This document shows positions 23,460-35,224 of a DNA stretch of 64,000 nucleotides, piece by piece. Origin of the DNA: Eupeodes corollae (lineage: Eukaryota; Arthropoda; Insecta; Diptera; Syrphidae). The stretch covers positions 620,001 through 684,000 of the forward strand of contig NC_079148.1 of assembly GCF_945859685.1 (NCBI RefSeq), written 5' to 3'. Each line of letters begins with the position of its first letter. Position 1 is the first letter of the stretch. Both the position numbers and the translations under genes were made by a program. The notes under the pieces are model-generated. The model did no database searches and was not told the origin of the DNA. It saw only the letters and a program-made list of their open reading frames with translations.

Positions 23460-23808
23460 AAAATTTACTTTAAATGTTTTACTTTAAAAATCATCAATTG
23501 GTTGAGGGGACTGTTTTTACCATAGTTCGATCTGCTTGATATAGGACGTAAAGGAACTTGTCTTCTAATACTTGTACGGTTATAAATAAAGTTCAATTGT
23601 TCCAAAGTTGATGGTGATATGACTGACCCATTGATTAATTTTATAATAAAGAACAACTGAATGTACTCTCTGGGTTTAGAAGGCGATGGAAGATTTATGA
23701 GCGTGAGCCTATGATTGTACGGTGGAAGTTCGAGCCTATTGGGCCATGGGAAAAAACGGAGGCAGAAGCGCATGAATCTCCTTTCTACTCCTTCTGTTCT
23801 GTTTATAT
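23460..23808 (-). mobile_element. Jockey-type LINE, C-terminal part (3' flank of nested RTE)
   Basis: The minus strand reads VERRFMRFCLRFFPWP, LPPYNHRLTLINLPS, FFIIKLINGSVISPS and RPISSRSNYGKNSPLNQL, the usual C-terminus of jockey-type ORF2. The 5' continuation of the same LINE is at 24978-25235, after the RTE insertion. Between the two parts the host LINE lacks roughly 100 residues seen in relatives, so it was internally deleted as well. Confidence 0.75.
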
Positions 23809-24977
23809 AGTACTTAACGTGGCGCTACAATCCGGGGTAGACCTGGGCCTCAACCAACATGTCAGTAAGCTCGGTCCCTAGCTAGCTGTCTCCAGTTTCG
23901 CAAGCCAAGTTGGTTGAGGTCTTCACCCACCTGAGTGCGCCACCTGAGTCACCGTCTTCCTCTACTAAGCCGTCCCTCGGGATTGGATTCGAAGACGTTC
24001 CGGGCTGGAGCGTTGATGTCCATTCGCTCAACATGACCCAGCTATCTAAGCCGTTGGACTTTGATTTTGTTAACTAGCTCAGTTTCGCTGTACAGCCCGT
24101 ACAGTTCGTTATTATATCTTCTCCTCTATTCTCCATCTATGCATACGGGACCAAAAAACACCTGAAGAATTTTTCTCTCGAACAGACAGGGTCTAACCCT
24201 CAGCGCTATAAATGAGAACCAGAATGATGAGTGTCTTATACGAGTAGATGCTCGAGAGGAGACTTTACTTCTCAATTGAATTCTAAGTCAAAAGAAGCAG
24301 CCATTTGCAAGAGTTATTCTTCGTTTGATTTCAGCGATGGTGTGGTTGTCTGTGTAAATAGCGGTGCCTATGTAGACAAAGTCCTTAACTACCTCGAAGT
24401 TATAGCTGTCCATGGTGACGTTTTTTCCAAGACGTCGTTGTTCAATGTCCTTTTTTTGATGACAGCATATAGTTGGCCTTGCCCTCATTGACCACTAAAC
24501 CAATCTTCTACGCTTCTATCGCAATGCTCAAAAACGCTTTACTAACATCACGCTTTGATCTTCCAATTATGTCTATATCATCTGCGTATCCGAGTAATTG
24601 GATGGACCTTTGTAATATTGTGCCTCTAGTGTTGACGGTTGAGTTTTGCACAATTCTTTCCAGAACGATGATGAAGAAGTCGCATCGCCCTGTCTAAAAC
24701 CATTTTTGACATCAAATGGTGGGCTTTCCTGGTCTGAGCCATACTGATAAGGACCAATCAGGTTGTTGACGAACGGCTTTAGACGTTCACATAATACGGC
24801 AGAGAAGATCTTATATGCAATGTTAAGGAAACTGATGGCTCTGTAGTTGGCGCAATTTAGAGGGTCTCCTTTCTTATGTATCGGGCACACTATGCTGAGA
24901 TTCCACTCATCGGGAATGCTTTCTTCCGACCATATTTTGCAGATGAGTTGGTGCATGCTCCCTACCAAGTCATCGCC
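23809..24977 (-). mobile_element. RTE-clade LINE, 5'-truncated, with 12-bp target duplication
   Basis: Flanked by the exact direct repeat TTCTGTTTATAT (23797-23808 and 24978-24989). On the minus strand: SMHQLICKIWSEESIPDEWN, VCPIHKKGDPLNCANYRAIS and FLNIAYKIFSAVLCERLKPF (24960-24760), FDVKNGFRQGDA (24710-24680), QLLGYADDIDIIGRSK with an intact YADD (24577-24588), VVKDFVYIGTAIYTDN, EIKRRITLANGCFF, and a decayed C-terminus to about 23811. Part of the RT palm between CERLKPF and DVKNGF is deleted and there are frameshifts. Two more copies lie at 25240 and 35225. It inserted into the jockey-type LINE after that element was in place. Confidence 0.87.
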
Positions 24978-25235
24978 TTCTGTTTATATGGACTGAATTA
25001 TTTATGATGAATTTTGAGTCAAGAATAATACCTAGGTCAGAGAAAGTAGAGTGTTTTGTCAAATAAGAAGAGTCTAAATGAAAGCCAAAACATTTTATTA
25101 ACACATTGATTTACGTAAAAAAATAGTAAAGGCCCTAGTGGCTACCTTGTGGTACGCCAGAGTTGGTATAAAAATATGATGACCGCTACGCTGTATGATC
25201 TATTATATAAGTACGACGAAATCCAACTAATTAAT
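24978..25235 (-). mobile_element. Jockey-type LINE, RT part (5' flank of nested RTE)
   Basis: The minus strand shows SGVPQGSH*GPLLFF (about 25160-25115) and DLGIILDSKFIINNS (about 25040-25000), the RT block and following segment of jockey-type LINEs. The region between, which should hold YADD, is deleted. It joins in orientation with 23460-23808 across the RTE insertion. A related fragment with GIPQGSHLGP is at 39200-39470. Confidence 0.72.
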
Positions 25236-25239
25236 GTTT

Positions 25240-26240
25240 TATGAGGCCTGCCTCTGCTTGGCGTTGAATACCTTACGGACTGGAGCTTCGATGTTTATTC
25301 TCTTAACAAGCCCTAGCCATCTTAAGCGTTGAACACGAAGTTTTTTGACCAGTGGCAAGCCGCTGTCTCAACTGCTTGCTTAGGCCAAAGAAACAGCGAT
25401 TAGCAAGGGTAATTCTACGTTTGATCTCCGTGCTGATGTCATTTGCAGAATTAACAGCAGTGCCCAGATAATAAGCCTGAGTCCGTTTCCAGGTGTGACT
25501 ATGTCTTCCCATTGACCTAACAAAGATGCCATCTTTACCAATTGTGCCGTTAAAATCTCTTAGTAGAATTTTAACGTCGTTTTTGGGACATTGCTGATAT
25601 GGTTTGGCGAGGAGCTCGTAGAATTCTTCTTTGGCATTGTCATCCTTCTTTTTTGTCGGGGCATGCGCGCTGATAAGGCTTAGGTGTTGGAATTTGGCCT
25701 TAATGCGGATTGTCGTCACTCTTTCGCTTACTTCCCGAAAGCTTAAAAATCTTTGCCTTAGTTTTCCTCTGACAGCAAAACCACATCCAAATAAGCACTT
25801 CTTCCCATCGAGTAGACACCTCCCATAGTAGAATTCGCAGCCTTCAATCTTCCTACTGCTTGGCCCATTCAGTCGCATTTCTTGGAGGGCTGTCACATCA
25901 GAAATGAGTTCGGTGAAGGCATCGGCAAGCTGCTCTGCTTTGCGTGGCCAGTTGTCCGTTTTTTGTTTGCGGGGGGTTGTCAACATTATCAGTCCGTTCA
26001 TCCGAGGCTATTACACACTTTATCACACTTTAAAATTTCCTTCAATGGCCGGCTTTTGAGGCCTGCACATGGCTGAGATTCGTAGAGCTGGTTCTTTAGA
26101 GCGATATCTGGTCCTTTGCTCATACTTCCTAAGAAGGTAACTCAGGTGACACAGCTCTGGATCCGATGGATCCAACGTTCGTCGTTAGTTCTCCTTTCGG
26201 CTATCCAGCGGACACTTCAAGGAGGTGACGTTACGATTTA
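25240..26240 (-). pseudogene. RTE-clade LINE with endonuclease fused to C-terminus by deletion
   Basis: A 232-codon frame (26001-25303) encodes an apurinic-type endonuclease: EQLADAFTELISDVTALQEM with the catalytic Glu, GCEFYYGRCLLDGKK, FGCGFAVRGKLRQRFLS, ERVTTIRIKAKFQHLSLI, SAHAPTKKKDD and VKILLRDFNGTIGKDG. After MGRHSHTWKRTQ it jumps directly to AYYLGTAVNSANDISTEIKR, which belongs to the C-terminus beyond the RT domain. The SDH motif and the whole RT are therefore gone in one deletion that kept the frame. The end of the ORF (LVKRINIEAPVRKVFNAK) lies at 25310-25255 in another frame. Upstream, 26240-26005 looks like the 5' leader. Confidence 0.85.
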
Positions 26241-26269
26241 GAACCACTAATACAACAAAAATAGACTTT

Positions 26270-26565
26270 GAAATTAAGCTGTTTCATCATGTGCAAAATA
26301 TTGTTGGTATTTTTTAGTTAATTTTTTAGAAAAATTCGAGTGATGATTTTTATAAAAAAAAAAAACAGAAAAACCAACAACAACCTGACAAGAAATTGTT
26401 TTCGAATTCAGTATAATGAGAACAAAGAAATATTTTGACTTCAAATAATTAAATTCACACACAATATTGTAATAAATATTTTGTTAAAGTTTTAAGCAAG
26501 ACAAATCGAGAGGCGCCATTGAAAGTTATCAGTGTGGGTCGCACCCCAGCCTCGTTTTTTAAAAT
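26270..26565 (+). repeat. Element X, repeat unit and 3' module
   Basis: Contains one diverged ~173-bp-type unit and the end module AAGACAAATCGA...GTGGGTCGCACCCCAGCCTC (26495-26557), matching 7455-7515 of the full copy. Confidence 0.65.
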
Positions 26566-26689
26566 ATGTTTTCTTCAGCTATGAGGCAGATTTATTATTC
26601 TTTGGGTGTTACAAGGCTAATGTTTGATGTATTCTATTATCGTTAGATGTAATTAATCCGCATTTCCTTGATAATGCCAAAGGACAGAT

Positions 26690-27120
26690 TTTTACAGTCG
26701 ATTCTGAGCGATATAGTCGAAAGATAACCGATACTGAGTTATCACAACAACTGCGTGTACGTACATTCTTATCAGTTCGTTCGTTATACCTTTTGTGTCA
26801 GTCATATCTCATAAACCACCAGAGGTATTGGCTTCAAATAAATTTAGTTTTTTAGAATAGAACATTAAAAGTTGCAAAACGGTCTTTTAAACCAAATTAA
26901 TTGGGTAGTTCTCTACTATGTACTTGAAACAAAATATCTCACCAAAAAATAAAGCTAGTTACTTCAATTAAATTGTATATATTTCGAAACAATGCAAATT
27001 TCCAAAAAGTCGAAGTGACTGTTTTTTTTAAGAAATGAAATCTAGAATTGAACTCCAACGATCTTGAACGCACAAACTAAAATATGAAAAGATTTTTTGT
27101 TATAAATTCAAAAAAGCCCG
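26690..27120 (+). repeat. Element X, 5' module and start of array
   Basis: GTACGTACATTCTTATCAGT (about 26758) is the degraded counterpart of the CGTACG run, followed by a segment like 5985-6300 (TATTGGCTTCAAATAAATTT). It lies just after a 3' module (26270-26565), so two partial copies are adjacent. Confidence 0.55.
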
Positions 27121-28499
27121 AGTGACCAACGCTGCATTTCTTACTGTCTCCTCGTTTTATGAAATTGAACTAAATCACCATTTAAAGTTTTAAATTCTAG
27201 CTTTTTTAGCTCTTATGTGTTGAGATTTCCCTAAAAGTGTTATTTACATTTCTGACATTTCAATTTCCTTCAAATGCCACAAAATTTTCAAACAAACACT
27301 TTGCAAAAAAAAATAACAACATTTAACTAACTTCAAAAAAAAATTCGGTCCTCGCATGTACCACCGTTCTAAAACAATTATGTAATCATTAAACATCACA
27401 CCCTCTGCCGCATCTCTACGTAGCATAGTAGAAGTATAGAAGCTTCCGTTTATCTAAAACAATTTTCATACTTTATATCATGAAACGGTCCCTGGAGGCG
27501 TCTGCACAATCACTACACGAGTGCACTCTACACACCTCAACTACCGCACAAATTGTCCTCATGCAAATTTCATGTGTTTTATATGTTTCTTCTTTAAAAC
27601 ACGAAGGAAATATACCTACGAAAAAAAGGATACAAAATGAAAACACTTCCGCCGGCATTCATATCAAGGACCACACCACCACCGCCACCATCATCCGCTC
27701 GCTAACATGTACCAGTTGAAGGAGTCTCTACGTAACTTATATGTATAGTAGCACGATGAATTACTTCAGTGTCCATTTGGTGTTAGGCTGGCCACCGGCT
27801 ATCAGAGAAGCTCCCTCACATCCAAGGTTAAAATATAAATTTTCAACGTTAGCCAAAAATAAAACACAGAGATTTACTTCGTTATCCTTCACCGAACCGC
27901 ACCACACAGTACCGCCACAGCAGTCGGCGACTTTACCATCACACCATTCTGGAGCAGCTCGTTTATCCTTTCATATCAGTTTTTTGGGATCAATTTAACA
28001 TCCACGTCCAGTTCCAACTCCAACTCCAATTCCAGGTCCAAGTCCCGGGATGAACTCGCATACTCGTATATGAAAATCTCACAAAGTTTTCTGCCGAATT
28101 TAATCCAATAATAAATGGAATATTTCTGACCTCGGGCATTAAATTAAATGTTATCAGGCGAGTGCAGAAAATTATCAAACCATTTGAGGAATGGACTGGA
28201 CCCCAGCACCTCTTCATCGGTATAGGATGAAGGCATTCAAAATAAGCGGTGCGAACGAGGGTTGTCTGATGAGTGAGAAGTCTACTTAAAAATGTTATAT
28301 GATACATTCTATAAAATTTTTAGTGTTGGAATGAGAAGTAAGGCAATTAAAAGTCAAAATAATTGGATAAATGTTAATAAGTTTGTGTGAAAGCTTTTAC
28401 ATCGTTATCATCATCATCATTAAGACAATTCTAAGCTCTAGAACTAAATTAAAAAAATATTATAAAAGCAAGTGAAATTGTTTAATGACTACGATTATA
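27121..28499. other. Gene-free stretch with hexamer repeats
   Basis: No gene is visible. 28003-28042 is a TCCAAC/TCCAAT-type hexamer tract, and 27668-27692 is CCACCA-rich. Similar in texture to 20071-23459, with few transposon matches. Confidence 0.5.
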
Positions 28500-28900
28500 A
28501 CCCAAGAATTTCTAGACCGATTTCGATGATTTACATCAATTTGGAATGGTGTCTATCGAAACATTTTTGTTTGATATTTTCTTGCCACAATTGTTTTTGA
28601 AGAATTTTTTTTGTCCCACATTATAATGAAAATGATTTCAAATGCTGTGCGAGTTCCAAAATTTTCCGAAACGCCAAAAGAAAACTATCACCGAATTCTT
28701 CCGAAACAAGAATTATTATATTATTGTGTCCAAGCTACTTTTTCGGTATTCGTAAGAATTTTCTAGTTACTACGTTATTCACGGGTGTGCTGAAATAAGG
28801 TGCCATGAAGTAACGCCGACGCAATCTCAAAATTCATCTTAAATACACTTTACAAAAGTGAAACAATGACGACTTTCATCATTCGGGCTTATTGCATCTT
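28500..28900. repeat. Dispersed repeat, copy 1
   Basis: The string TATCACCGAATTCTT, then GGTATTCGTAAGAATTTTCT (about 28745-28765) and a following segment recur in the same order at 31740-31935. The type of element is unknown. Confidence 0.55.
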
Positions 28901-29351
28901 TTTAAAGTGAACAAAAAAAGACGAATATCATCTAAAAAAAGAATGCTGGGACAACTTCCGATCCGTGCCCGTCTGTTGATTTTTCTAAAATTTCAACAAA
29001 AGATTAATAACAATATTTAGTTTGAAATACAAAAATTTAAGTCAATTACTTTCTTTTTTCAAAAACTATTTCTTATCAGTTTTTTTATTGTTTTGTAAAA
29101 AAAAATTGTCTAGTTAATTTTGAAAAAAATTAAAAATTCTAAAAAAATTAATAAAAGTAAGCAACAACATTTTGCATATGATAAAATAAGTTTGATTTCA
29201 AAATCTGTTTTTGTCACCGATTTTTAGTGGAAAAACAATTTTTACTAATTTTAGTAGAGTTTTTTTAATGTTTTTATTTCTGATATAAAAAGTTATTGAT
29301 TTGATTTTTCGACTAACGTAAGTCAAGAAGAAAACAAAACTTAGTACAGAA

Positions 29352-29515
29352 TGTGTTCATAAATGAACATGATCCTTACAAGGGTACAGCTGTGTATTCC
29401 ACAAGACAGATGTATTTTATTTGTATCAGTATCTTATCTGATGTTCCTTAGATTTAAGTAGGTATAAATAGTTGTAAGTAGGTTAAGAACAATTGAGTCG
29501 AAATAAACATTTACA
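29352..29515 (+). mobile_element. Candidate solo LTR (164 bp)
   Basis: The segment runs from TGTGTTCATAAATGAACA to CATTTACA, giving TGT...ACA ends, and is flanked by AGAA on both sides (29348-29351, 29516-29519). It contains a perfect palindrome TGTTCAT-AA-ATGAACA, a TATA box TATAAATA (29463-29470) and AATAAA (29502-29507) in LTR order. No internal retrotransposon sequence adjoins it. The 4-bp flank is short enough to occur by chance. Confidence 0.5.
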
Positions 29516-29819
29516 AGAATTGAGACGTGTATTTTCAGAACGAAATAATTTCAACGTCAATACCTTCACTTATTTCCGTGATTTCGAGAATAGAACATTA
29601 ATTTTTACCAATTTTTTTTCATACTTCTTGTAGTCCTTAATTTTTATGAAATAACTGACTGTTGATTTTTAAAGATGGCGAAGAAGTGGAAAGGTTTCGT
29701 AGAATATGGACTTTTAGTTTAGTCAAAACGGAAAACGGCGAACTTTAAGAAGTCCAAGTTATTGAATATTGGGGCTTTAAGTTACGCTAAAAGAAAACTT
29801 TTTTATTTAAGTACATACA

Positions 29820-31400
29820 TACTTCAAAACAGACTGAAATAAGAATTTCTGTCCGTTCTTTGTGGCCTGTAATTGAGCTCAAGAGTTTCAGTCCGTATTT
29901 TGAATATTAAACTTGTATCAGAATCAGAAAGGTCCTCACAGAAATAATTATAATCACCCAAAGTCAAATTAAGATGGCTATAGGTTGCTCTAGAAAGTGA
30001 TTCCCTAGCCCTTTCGGGTAAAAGGTATTTCTCCATTCTTCTTTGTTGTTTGCATTTAGATTCATTTCTAAATTATGTGCTGTGGCAAGTGCATGCCAAT
30101 TTCTAAAAGGGGAATCACAATGGAGTGATATAAGCAGGATTTGCTTGTGCAGACTACTATCAGGTCAATGCATAACTTTGATAAGATAGTCTGCGTTGGC
30201 CTTTAAATTTCTAACATATATTTTCGGAAGCCCGGACTCAACATATATGGCGTAATTAGGTGTGCTACGCGGCAGCCGGAAGATTCTTTTGAAAAAGTAT
30301 CTTTGAATAACTTCCAAATCCTATAGAAATTTGTATCTATACACTTGATTCCCATAACAAAAGCAACTGTTCACGGTAGCCTCAAAAACCTTAAATTTCG
30401 ATGTAGGGTCAACGAAGCTTCTTGAAAAAAAATGTGACCACATCGAGTTTATAGCTGATTTGGCTAGTACCAGTTTCTCTTTAATATGATTTTTGATGTT
30501 CAAGATATGAGTGATAGTAAAACCAAGATTCTCGCTGACAACTTCAATAGTGGTACCATCAAATGTCCAATTTCGGTTTTGAGGTTTAAAAATCATAATT
30601 TTAGATTTAGAAATGTTGATTTTGAGATTCCACGAATCGCAATATTGTTTAAGTTTATTTATCTGAAGCTGCAATGTTATTGGGTTATCAGAAAACACCA
30701 CCAGGTCTTCAGCATAAAGCAACATCTTCAAAGATAAATCGCCATAATTGACACCTCCCAGTAATTTATTTTCAATATAATTGATAAAAAGAGCGAACAT
30801 CTGCGGACTCAATATACCGCCTTGTGGAACACCTGTTTCGGTATTAAATTATTTTGACATAGATATACCATTACAAACCATTGCAGACGTGTTTCATTAA
30901 AGTTCTTCATAGATCCGAAGAAATTTTGTTGAAAGACTAATAACTGCTACCTCATATCTTATACAGTGATCTTCTGTTGATGGTATCAAAAGCAGCTTAA
31001 AAATCGACGAAAAAAATGTATAGGGGCTTTATTTATTTTTTTATTTATTACGAATGGAAACGCTCGTAAGAGCAAAAATTTGATCAAACAAAAGTTCGGC
31101 TGCAATATTGTAAACATTTTGTTTAATGACCCCAACACACGCTCGAGAAATTCAGGAGTTGAATTCTTATAAAATTCGATAGGAATGCCATCCAAACCCG
31201 CTGCTTTGTTTTTTTCATTCTGCTTAGTGATGCCAACATCTCAAGCATGTCAACTATGTGGTAAAAGGAGAGTATAGCTCATCGATGGAAACATTTTGCA
31301 GGCAAAACTGATGAATTTCTTTTCAGGATCTGACAGTAGTAAACCTTCAAAGTATGTGGCCAGGTCGTCAACACAATAGATGTCAAAAATGGTTTTCTTT
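29820..31400 (-). mobile_element. LINE-B (same family as LINE-A), broken
   Basis: On the minus strand: TGVPQGGILSPQMFALFIN (about 30835-30790), LLYAEDLVVFSDNP (YAED for YADD, about 30720), NISKSKIMIFKPQNRNW, VSENLGFTITHILNIKNHIK, SAINSMWSHFFSRSFVDP, CFCYGNQVYRY (30480-30325), then a diverged region and YLLPERARESLSRATYSHLN (30030-29970). Upstream RT pieces reach about 31400. The ORF stops at 29824 before the C-terminal Cys motif expected in relatives. Several frameshifts separate the parts. Confidence 0.78.
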
Positions 31401-31689
31401 GTTTTATAAAATTATTTTGGAGCTAATATCATTTTTTTGTAAAGTATTCGATGTGACAAATATTTCTTAAAAATCTTTGATTTAGATTCTAGGGCCTTTG
31501 AAACGTCGAGAAATTTGAACATTCTCAATCGGACAGATTACAATAACTTCCTCTATTAAGTTATTGAAAATAATGAAATTTCCGAAAGTAATAAGTTTAT
31601 TTGACAATTTCTTGTGACCAATTTGTTTTACCTGATTTATGTGAGTATCGCTTTTAGGTCAATGTTTTGTCAGACATTAAAAACACAAA

Positions 31690-31935
31690 AAGGATTTAAA
31701 AAGATTTAAATCGCAAAATTGTCCGAATCGACAGCAAAAAGTATCACCGAATTCTTTTAAAATGTGAATTTGAATAATATTGTTCACAAAGTTTTTCATC
31801 ACGTCCATTATGAAAGTTTTTTGGTATTCGTAAGAATTTTCTAATTACGATTTTATCCATGATGGTGAAATAAGTAATTCCGCGCCTATACGTAAGACCT
31901 CGAATTTCAAAATTCGTTTTAAGTAAGTAAGTAAC
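31690..31935. repeat. Dispersed repeat, copy 2
   Basis: Matches 28680-28870 with the shared blocks TATCACCGAATTCTT and GGTATTCGTAAGAATTTTCT. It lies between LINE-B and LINE-C. No protein family recognised. Confidence 0.55.
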
Positions 31936-31979
31936 TAATTCATTCAATTATTGTTTTAAATTTAAACAAATTCGGTTAT

Positions 31980-33260
31980 AATTAAGATCCTATATATTTA
32001 AATGGTTTTCAAAAAGGAATAGAGTGCTTTCCATTCCAAAATTGTTTAACACTTCTACTGTTTCTTGCAGCATGCAGCGTAAGAGATTTTTTCCAAAGGT
32101 TGCATTTTTGTAGGCAGAAGCAATCTTCTTTTGCTTTCAAATCACATAGCGTGCAAAACTGATTAAAACTGCCGTTGTATGGTGATCCGTTTAAGGACTT
32201 CACATCTTGTTTTAAATATTAAGGATATTTGACTGTAATTTAGTGAATCATCAAAGTAGTTTGATCCCATAAGGTTCAGGTTAAGTTGTGAGTAAAGAAT
32301 CCTGCTTTGTGATTTTCGATCTTGCTCCATAAGAGCATCGCGCTCCAAATTTTCATAGCTTTGTATGATTTTGTAAAAATCCTCTTAAGCATGATTCAAA
32401 TTTGATGGATTCAGCGATATTGTTTCTCCACACGCCTTTCCCAGAGCTTTCCATATCGACATCCACCAGTTTTTGTTGTTTAGCTCATAAAGTGTCATTC
32501 GTTTTGTCAGTCGGTCACCATGATGGGATAAAACCTTTAAAATGAAGTCTATATTTTCGGAAGTCCTGTTTCCAGATACAAGGCATAGTTAGGTTTTTTT
32601 AAGGAGTAAATTAAAAAGTTTCTTCAAAAAACTTCAGTGAAACTTTTCTACCTCTTCGTATTTGTTGATTCCCCATATCGGGGCAGCATAGCAAATCACT
32701 TGCTGGTTTGAAAATATGTTTCTCCAGGTTAGATTTAAGAAACTTTGTGAAGTCTTGGCTTTGACAAAAACGTGATTTTTAATATCTATTGTTTTATTAA
32801 AAATCACTCTCAAGTTCTTGTATTCATCAGTAATCTGTAAAAGGTTTCCATTAAAGTGCCAATTGTATGCAGTGTGGTTTAACTGCAGATCTCGAGAACA
32901 CCATTATTTTTTATTTATCTACATTAATAACAAGTCCCCCACTATCGCAATAATCAGCTAGGCGATTTATCATTAGTTGGAGATTTTCAAGAGACTCTGA
33001 AAGTAATACCAGGTCATCAGCGTATAAAAGAAAATTGACTTTCAAGTCGGCAATGGGGAGACCTCCAGGTAGATGAGCTTCTACATGATTAATACAAAGT
33101 TCGAGGAGAAGGCTTCATTGTTTTACACCAGAGTCCGTTTCAAACCATTCCGAGTACGTTGAAACTAATTCGTTTCAATTGCCGTAATTTTTTTGTTTTT
33201 CATTAACCGTAACACATCAATCCAATCATTGAAATTTTTTTTTCACGTCATATACATAAA
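31980..33260 (-). mobile_element. LINE-C (same family as LINE-A/B), broken
   Basis: The minus strand shows FLLYADDLVLLSESLENLQL with an intact YADD (about 33030), INRLADYC, NVDK*KIMVFSRSAV, a decayed middle, then MERDALMEQDRKSQSRILYS (32348-32290), matching LINE-B's YLLPERARESLSRATYS, and a C-terminal Cys motif CTLCDLKAKEDCFCLQKC (about 32150-32100). An upstream VYDVKKKF remnant (about 33250) marks the first RT Asp block. Frameshifts and stops are frequent. Confidence 0.78.
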
Positions 33261-34918
33261 CTGATACAGTATCATGAACAGATATTCAATGTCCCCAATA
33301 TATTTCCTTTGAAATTCAAGCCAGGGGAATGAGTTGGTCAATATGAACAAAATTGGCACACTCAACTTAATATTTTGATGTCTAGGTATACCAGAACATT
33401 GTCGACGGAAGATAACATGAAATTTTGGTAAAGCGCTAAATTTTACGTCCTTAAACAGTCCTCTTGTTCTTCGGAAACTTTTACGTTTTTTTATTCAATT
33501 TTATAAGAACGTTTTGCTGATATGAAACTTGTTGAGCAGAAGCAAGAAGATAAGACACAAATTCCTAGTTAAAGAGAATTCTATTATAAATCCCACCTTC
33601 CTAAACTACGTCAAAACTACAATTCCATCAAGTATATTTTCAACAGCTCGATATTAATATTGTTTCTTGAAACATTAGCTTCATTTGTCTTCTTTTGATG
33701 TGACATTTCGAAGAGCTTCTAAATCTTTTGGGACTACTCAAGACTTCATCACTGCTATCATATTTTGTCATTTGCTTACAAAAATTCAAATTTACTCTTG
33801 CAAAAAAAAAGTAAAACTTCCAGGAGAAACTCATACAGCGCGGGTGTGTGGAAGGGTGGAATTTATGAAACACTTTTGTGCTATATCAAACCTTTATAAG
33901 GATAAGGAAACCTTAACTTTAGTATATAAATTATTTCTGACACTAATGTTACTTAAAAACCCATATGTAGAACAGAAAGGCGGTTGTTGTTCATGTGGAA
34001 GGTTATGTGGTAGCTGTGGCAGAAAGGGCGGTACGGTGCTTTGGCGGCGGCATTGCAACGTCTCGAGCACGCATCGTCGGATATCACACATCATTAATCA
34101 TTCTAGAGTCTTTTTTTTTCTTCGTGTATTCCTTTTGGAAACCTTTTTTTTTTCTTCACCTTAAAGTGAGTTGATAATAAATATCACAGTAGATTCGTTC
34201 GCTGACATAATAACATTGTTTGGGGTAATAACATAACATTGTCGATAAATTGGGGTAGTTTAGTTATTTAAACGCATTTTATAGCCAAAAACAGGTACTA
34301 AAAAGTGTAGCTCTTTGTGTAGAGTAAACAAAGATAACTGATGCTGGTTTTTATTGCTTATACGAGAGAAATATCTTCAGAAAACTGAGTCTTTGAAATA
34401 TTGTTCGTGGCTGATGTGCAAAAATTCTGTTTCAAAAATGATTCCTAGCAATGGAGTAAGATTTTCCGATGGGTTTTAATTTAAATCACTCAATCACGTC
34501 AGATTTTTTTTACTATTTTTAAAAGTCAAACTAAACATTGAAGTATATTTTTTTTTTTTTGATAAAATTCCCTGCTTTCAATATTCAGCTGAAATATTTG
34601 TAAAGTTTCATTCAATTTATGAAAAATATCCAGTAGTAGTTAGAATTCACTTGTCTCACTTAATTTTTTTAGTAACGCTAAACCATTTATGCTAAACGGT
34701 TGCAAAACGATTATTAAGAGAAAAAAAGCAAAACAATTTGAAAGTAATTTTTGGTTTTGCAACAAATCCGTCCTCATCACCTGTCTATCACATCGAGTTT
34801 TGTAATATCTTTAAAAAAATTAGGAAACGTATTTTTTTCGAAATCATGAAAATATAAAATTCAAGGTTTCTTAAAACTTCATTTACAATCAAATGAAGAC
34901 TCATAACTGAAATGAAAT
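33261..34918. other. Gene-free stretch
   Basis: No recognisable gene or transposon. A 159-codon plus-strand frame at 33685-34164 has no domain, signal peptide or family resemblance and a composition consistent with chance. Confidence 0.45.
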
Positions 34919-35212
34919 GGGGTGGCGCAACAGTCCGTTGTGAACCAGGGCATAGTGACTTACAACTCTCAACCATTTCTGTGTCCGAGTACTGTTGCCA
35001 GGAATGGAAGGGACCTACAATTTTAGGCCGAATCCGAACGGCTAATTTGAGAAAGCACTTTTTCATGACAAGAATTGTTCTTGAAGGAATTGTCAATTCC
35101 TCGCAAGAGGCAGTACCCGCGAAAATTATTTTTTTTAAAGGTGGCACAGGCAGGGATTGAACCCAGACCCCTTGCATGACAGTCCAACGCACTAACCATC
35201 ATGCCACATGTA
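34919..35212 (-). mobile_element. tRNA-derived SINE
   Basis: Minus-strand head (35207-35140) looks like a tRNA: the ends GTGGCAT and GTGCCACC can pair, A box TGGTTAGTGCG (35198-35188) and B box GGGTTCAATCCC (35164-35153) match RNA polymerase III promoter elements. The anticodon-loop-like CTGTCAT suggests a tRNA-Asp (GTC)-like origin, but this is uncertain. The body continues to 34919 (GTTGCGCCACCCC). No obvious target duplication was found. It abuts the truncated 3' side of an RTE copy. Confidence 0.78.
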
Positions 35213-35224
35213 CTACGACCCTTA

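Noticed and set aside
33685..34164. 159-codon plus-strand frame
   Set aside because: No domain, signal peptide or family resemblance; Gly/Cys-rich part comes from a short GGTTGTTGTTC-type patch; no splice or promoter support.
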